8,287 bases of DNA from Acidimicrobiaceae bacterium (GTDB lineage Bacteria; Actinomycetota; Acidimicrobiia; Acidimicrobiales; Palsa-688), in assembly GCA_003158835.1 (NCBI GenBank), contig PMLI01000287.1, forward strand, positions 9,155-17,441, written 5' to 3'. Below the pieces are notes generated by a model. The model made no database searches, was not told where the DNA came from, and saw nothing but the letters and a program-made list of their open reading frames with translations. Shown one piece after another: positions 5,526-8,287 of the stretch. Each line of letters starts with the position of its first letter. The first letter of the stretch is position 1. The translations under genes were made by a program, and so were the position numbers.

Positions 5526-6772
5526 GGCGTCACCCCCAGCCCTCGGCACGTCTCGAATGCGCTGCGCACGCCGTCCTCGTGGAACCCGTACCCCCAGTAG
5601 GCTCCGCAGAACCAAGTGCGGCGGGTGCCGTTGAGCGAGCCGTGGCGCTTCTGGGCCGCGACCGCGGGCGGGTCGAAGACGGGATGGGCATAATCCAAGC
5701 TTGCCAACACCTGTCCTGGGTCGATGACGTCCTCACGGTTCAAGGTAACGAGCAGCGGGGTGGCGGAGGGAAGACCTTGGAGCCGGTTCAGGTAGTACGT
5801 GAGCATCGCCCGGTCGCCGTCTGCATCGAGCCGGTGATAGTTCCAGCTGGCCCACGCCCGCCGGCTTCGCGGAAGAAGGCGAGAATCAGTGTGAAGGATG
5901 GCCCGGTTGGGTTGGTAACGGATGGCGCCGAGTACTTCGAGTTCCTGGCGGTCGGGGTCAGAAAGCATGCGCAGAGCCTGGTCGCTGTGGGTGGCGACCA
6001 CGACGTGGTCAAATGGTTCAACCCCGGCCGAGCTTATGAGCTCAACATGTCCGGCCTCTCTTCTTATCTTGTCGACGGGGGTGCCCAACCGCACCCGTCC
6101 CTCCTGTTCCAGTGGGTGGACAATGGCCTGGACGTAGTTGTGCGACCCGCCGGCAATGGTCCGCCAGCGAGCTTGGTTCCTCAACCGCAAGAGCCCATGA
6201 CGTTCCATGAAACGTGCGAAGGTCACGGCGGGGATGCGAGTGAACGTCGTCGGGTCGGCCGACCAGATCGACGAACCGAGCGGGACCAGGTACCAGTCGC
6301 GGAACCCAGCTGACCAGCGTTCGGTGGTGAGCACGTCCTCCAGTGTCACATCGTCGCCGGGCGGGTCCTCAAGTAGCCCCCGGGCGAGCCGGTTGAACTT
6401 CATGATGTCGGCCAACATCAGCCAAAACGCCGGTCGGGCAACATTGCGCCGCTGCGCAAACACCGTCGACGGCGACGTCCCACGCCACTCGAGCCCGCTC
6501 CGCTGATCGGCGACACTGAAGCTCATGTCGCTCGGCTGGGTCACAACACCCAGCCGTTCGAGCAGCCAGCAGAACAACGGGTACGTGCGCTCGTTGTAGA
6601 CGAGGAACCCGGTGTCAGCGTCAACGGTGGCATCGGGCAGCTCCACTCGATGCGTGTGCGCGTGGCCCCCCGGACGAGGGTCCGCCTCGTAGAGAACGAC
6701 GTCGTGTTGCCCGTGCAACAAGTACGCACAAACGAGCCCCGAGATCCCACTCCCGATGATGGCTATGCGCAT
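5522..6772 (-). CDS. FAD-dependent amine-oxidase-like oxidoreductase (COG2907)
   Basis: This 416-residue flavoprotein starts at ATG 6772 with an AAGGAG ribosome site four bases upstream. The N-terminus MRIAIIGSGISGLVCAYLL holds the GxGxxG dinucleotide-binding motif (G7, G9, G12), with E29 at the end of strand 2 for the FAD ribose, then the PGGHAHTH flavin loop (34-41). The C-terminal FAD contact is FCGAYWGYGFHEDGVRSA (388-405). The middle carries the COG2907 pattern DTGFLVYNERTYP (53-65) and SSIWSADP (167-174). Length is normal for the family. These proteins resemble carotenoid desaturases and polyamine oxidases, and with DUF1365 are tied to modification of unsaturated or cyclopropane/methyl fatty acids; in Rhodobacter sphaeroides the equivalent pair is linked to the singlet-oxygen response and furan fatty acids (from memory). 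It is the first gene of a two-gene operon, coupled to the DUF1365 gene by the GTGA overlap. Confidence 0.93.
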   Translation of the reverse strand: MRIAIIGSGISGLVCAYLLHGQHDVVLYEADPRPGGHAHTHRVELPDATVDADTGFLVYNERTYPLFCWLLERLGVVTQPSDMSFSVADQRSGLEWRGTSPSTVFAQRRNVARPAFWLMLADIMKFNRLARGLLEDPPGDDVTLEDVLTTERWSAGFRDWYLVPLGSSIWSADPTTFTRIPAVTFARFMERHGLLRLRNQARWRTIAGGSHNYVQAIVHPLEQEGRVRLGTPVDKIRREAGHVELISSAGVEPFDHVVVATHSDQALRMLSDPDRQELEVLGAIRYQPNRAILHTDSRLLPRSRRAWASWNYHRLDADGDRAMLTYYLNRLQGLPSATPLLVTLNREDVIDPGQVLASLDYAHPVFDPPAVAAQKRHGSLNGTRRTWFCGAYWGYGFHEDGVRSAFETCRGLGVTP

Positions 6773-6776
6773 GCTG

Positions 6777-6782
6777 CTCCTT
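6777..6782 (-). promoter_or_regulatory. Strong ribosome binding site of the FAD oxidoreductase gene
   Basis: The minus strand reads AAGGAG four bases before the ATG at 6772. It is the best Shine-Dalgarno match seen in the window, and it confirms the start that places the Rossmann motif at residue 7. Confidence 0.65.
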
Positions 6783-6889
6783 CGTGCCTCTGCGGGGACC
6801 GCTGGTGCTCAGTGGTGACCGGCTGGGAGACTCGTGCGCCGTTCTATCAAACCCGCTGGCCACACCGAAGGCTGCGATGCAGTCCCGGC

Positions 6890-7102
6890 ACGGTCATCGT
6901 CGTTTACGCGGCCGAGGTCGACAACCCGGTTGTGCCCACACGCCGCTGCATGACAGCCGGTGTGCCGGTCCATTACGTCCTGCAGTACGGCGTCCCCGCG
7001 CTCGAACTGGGCGGCGCCGTGGCGGACGTGGCCGCCGCCCAGGACGCCGTCGAAGCTGGGGCGGTGGGGAAGGTCCTGGTCGTCCCCGGGCCTTCTCGCT
7101 GA
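6890..7102 (+). pseudogene. Remnant of a quinone-oxidoreductase / zinc-ADH-like gene (C-terminal end)
   Basis: The plus strand reads TVIVVYAAEVDNPVVPTR, then CMTAGVPVHYVLQYGVPALE, then AVADVAAAQDAVEAGAVGKVLVVPG and a stop at 7100-7102. This is the C-terminal pattern of NADPH:quinone reductase/medium-chain dehydrogenase proteins: the strand IxVYA, the 'R.LM...V.L.FVLVYTVP' segment, and the final 'A.AHDAVEAG..GKVLV' tail. Compared with the family, the stretch between the YxVP segment and the AVEAG tail is much too short, so an internal deletion is likely. Nothing upstream resembles the GroES-like or Rossmann domains, which make up most of a protein of about 320 residues. It lies antisense in the gap in front of the FAD oxidoreductase gene. 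Most likely it is a relic of a lost gene; the family call rests on short motifs. Confidence 0.6.
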
Positions 7103-7191
7103 CGGCCGGGCCGGGGGGCTCGGCCAACAGGCCGGCTAACGCCCCGGCACTCGCCGGGTCGCCTCCATAGGCACAGGGCCCGTGCTTTGGT
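7103..7191. other. GC-rich spacer downstream of the DHRS12-like SDR gene
   Basis: This stretch between the pseudogene and the SDR stop contains many GGCC/CCGG-type repeats and no recognised gene. It includes one arm of the inverted repeat described at 7171-7202. Confidence 0.35.
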
Positions 7192-7202
7192 TCATCCTGT
7201 GC
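7171..7202 (-). terminator. Possible terminator hairpin at the end of the DHRS12-like SDR gene
   Basis: GCACAGG (7171-7177) and CCTGTGC (7196-7202) are perfect inverted repeats enclosing the TGA stop at 7192-7194. Within it, 7171-7185 (GCACAGGGCCCGTGC) is itself almost palindromic. There is no T-run on the minus strand. Placement at the gene end favours a terminator, but GC-rich DNA gives many such repeats. Confidence 0.3.
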
Positions 7203-8178
7203 GGGCCCGGGCCGCCCTCTCCGCGCACCACGCCCACAGGGCCGCCCCCTGGTCCGCGGCAGCCGCCTGGGGCACGATCGTCCACGGGGCCCGGTGCTCT
7301 AGGCGGGGCCGGCGGTCCAGCCATACCCGACCGGGCACCGGTTGGCCGCCCCCGGCGGCCAACCACGCCAGGGTGTCGGCCCCCTCTTCGGGGGTGCGGA
7401 GCGCCGGGCCGAGCCACCGTGCGAAGGTCGGCATCCCATGGCGTAGGCCCGGGGTGTCGGCCCAGCCCGGGTGTACGGCGAAGAAGTCCACGCCTGAGCG
7501 CCGGTAGCGTCGCTGCCACTCGTCCACCAGGACTACCTGGGCCCGTTTGGCCCGGGCGTAGGCCACCGGTCCCCGGTAGTCGGCCGGCAACATCTCCAGG
7601 TCGGCCAGGCGGTGCCGCTGGGTGTACATGCCGCCCGACGTGGTCACCACCACCCGGGCCGGTGCCGCGTCCTGCAGCACCCCGAGCAGGTGCTCGGTGA
7701 GCAGGTAGGGCGCCAACAGGTGGACAGTCACGGTCTGCTCGGAACCACCGGGGGCCCGGGTGTAGGTCGAGGTGAGGGCACCGGCGTTGTGGACCAGGGT
7801 GTGGATGGGGGCCAGGGCGGCCAACCGTCCAGCCAATTGGACCGCCTGGCCGAGGTCGCTCAGATCGGCCGGGACGGCACGTACGGAGACGCCAGGACCG
7901 TCCCGCGCTTCAAGGACCTCAGCCAGCGCGCTGTCCAACCGCGGCCCGGCCCGACCGACGAGCACCAGATCCGCACCTGCGCCAGCCAGGGCCCGGGCTG
8001 CGGCGAGGCCGATACCTGAAGTAGCCCCGGTGATCACGATACGCCGTCGGTCGGCCCGGGGTAGCGGGCCCCAGTGCGCCGTGCGTCTCCGGACCACCGC
8101 TCCGAGGCGCGAAAAGCTCCCGACCACAGAGATCTCGAGCGCCAGGTCGGCGGCTTCGGCGATCAGGCCTGTCATCAC
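7192..8178 (-). CDS. Short-chain dehydrogenase/reductase, DHRS12-like
   Basis: This 328-residue protein starts at GTG 8178, or at the adjacent ATG 8175, giving 327. It is a classical SDR with an extra N-terminal segment of about 45 residues (an amphipathic LIAEAADLALEISVVG stretch) before the Rossmann fold. Visible motifs are TGATSGIG (50-57) for NAD(P) binding, the NAG triad (131-133), TTSGGMYT (179-186) carrying the catalytic serine, and Y207-ARA-K211 followed by RAQV. The SGGMYT, YxxxKRAQ, HPGWADTPG (236-244) and LRTPEEGADTLAWLA (260-274) blocks are the pattern of the DHRS12-type branch, whose substrate is not defined. Its start overlaps the stop of the upstream gene, so it is the second or later gene of an operon coming from beyond the right edge. 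A part in lipid metabolism with the nearby FAD/DUF1365 pair is possible but unproven. Confidence 0.92.
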   Translation of the reverse strand: MMTGLIAEAADLALEISVVGSFSRLGAVVRRRTAHWGPLPRADRRRIVITGATSGIGLAAARALAGAGADLVLVGRAGPRLDSALAEVLEARDGPGVSVRAVPADLSDLGQAVQLAGRLAALAPIHTLVHNAGALTSTYTRAPGGSEQTVTVHLLAPYLLTEHLLGVLQDAAPARVVVTTSGGMYTQRHRLADLEMLPADYRGPVAYARAKRAQVVLVDEWQRRYRRSGVDFFAVHPGWADTPGLRHGMPTFARWLGPALRTPEEGADTLAWLAAGGGQPVPGRVWLDRRPRLEHRAPWTIVPQAAAADQGAALWAWCAERAARARTG

Positions 8179-8287
8179 GTGAGCGCCCTGGTCAGGCCTT
8201 CCTGGGCTCGCCGGCCGACCCCCCGGAAGGCCACGGCCAAAAGCGGAGAGAACACTGCCGCCTTCTTGAGCTCCAACACGGCGCCGC
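8175..8287 (-). CDS. C-terminal end of an unidentified gene, translationally coupled to the SDR gene
   Basis: On the minus strand, the frame read from 8285 gives 36 codons (GAVLELKKAAVFSPLLAVAF, then RGVGRRAQEGLTRALT) and then TGA at 8177-8175. The stop overlaps both possible starts of the SDR gene (GTG 8178 and ATG 8175), the arrangement expected of coupled actinobacterial genes. The reading has normal amino-acid composition, while the two other frames are either stopped or Arg/Gly/Pro-rich. It is basic and amphipathic with no recognisable motif, so I give no family. The rest of the gene lies beyond the window. Confidence 0.55.
   Translation of the reverse strand, partial: GAVLELKKAAVFSPLLAVAFRGVGRRAQEGLTRALT

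Noticed and set aside
6820..6860. Possible -35 TTGATA on the minus strand upstream of the FAD oxidoreductase gene.
   Set aside because: No matching -10 element lies 16-18 bases downstream, so I do not call a promoter.

Overview
The window is high-GC DNA with GTG/TTG starts, a luciferase-like flavin oxidoreductase fragment, TetR and SDR genes, and a heliorhodopsin. Heliorhodopsins are known essentially from monoderms, so the best guess is an actinobacterium, perhaps an uncultured aquatic or soil lineage. No rRNA, tRNA, CRISPR array or insertion sequence was recognised.

Layout from left to right. (1) At 1-758 there are two damaged genes: the N-terminal part of a luciferase-like (LLM) oxidoreductase on the minus strand running off the left edge, and a TetR-type DNA-binding fragment on the plus strand. 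Their 5' ends collide near base 600. (2) At 994-1981, minus strand, lie a small secreted Ala-rich protein of unknown role and a 109-residue protein with a DNA-binding-like N-terminus and a coiled-coil tail. (3) At 2172-3689, minus strand, is an NAD(P)-binding SDR fused to a DUF2867 domain, with a strong hairpin at its stop codon. (4) At 3818-4585, plus strand and divergent from the SDR gene, is a complete 255-aa heliorhodopsin with the retinal lysine and the glutamate counterion. It has a -10-like motif placed for a leaderless transcript. (5) At 4704-6772, minus strand, is a translationally coupled pair: a COG2907-type FAD oxidoreductase followed by a DUF1365 protein, convergent with heliorhodopsin. 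(6) At 6890-7102 is a plus-strand remnant of a quinone-oxidoreductase/zinc-ADH-like gene. (7) At 7192-8287, minus strand, are a DHRS12-like SDR and, overlapping its start, the last 37 codons of an unidentified gene.

The most interesting feature is the grouping. FAD oxidoreductase (COG2907) plus DUF1365 is a conserved pair that in other bacteria sits with a cyclopropane/methyl-fatty-acid synthase, and in proteobacteria belongs to light or singlet-oxygen regulons linked to unsaturated-lipid (furan fatty acid) chemistry. Here the methyltransferase is not next to the pair, and the neighbouring position holds a heliorhodopsin, whose physiological role is still open. The window therefore suggests a possible functional link between heliorhodopsin light sensing and membrane-lipid modification or photo-oxidative stress. 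This is inference from gene order and needs comparative genomics. No photolyase, carotenoid or retinal-synthesis gene is visible here.
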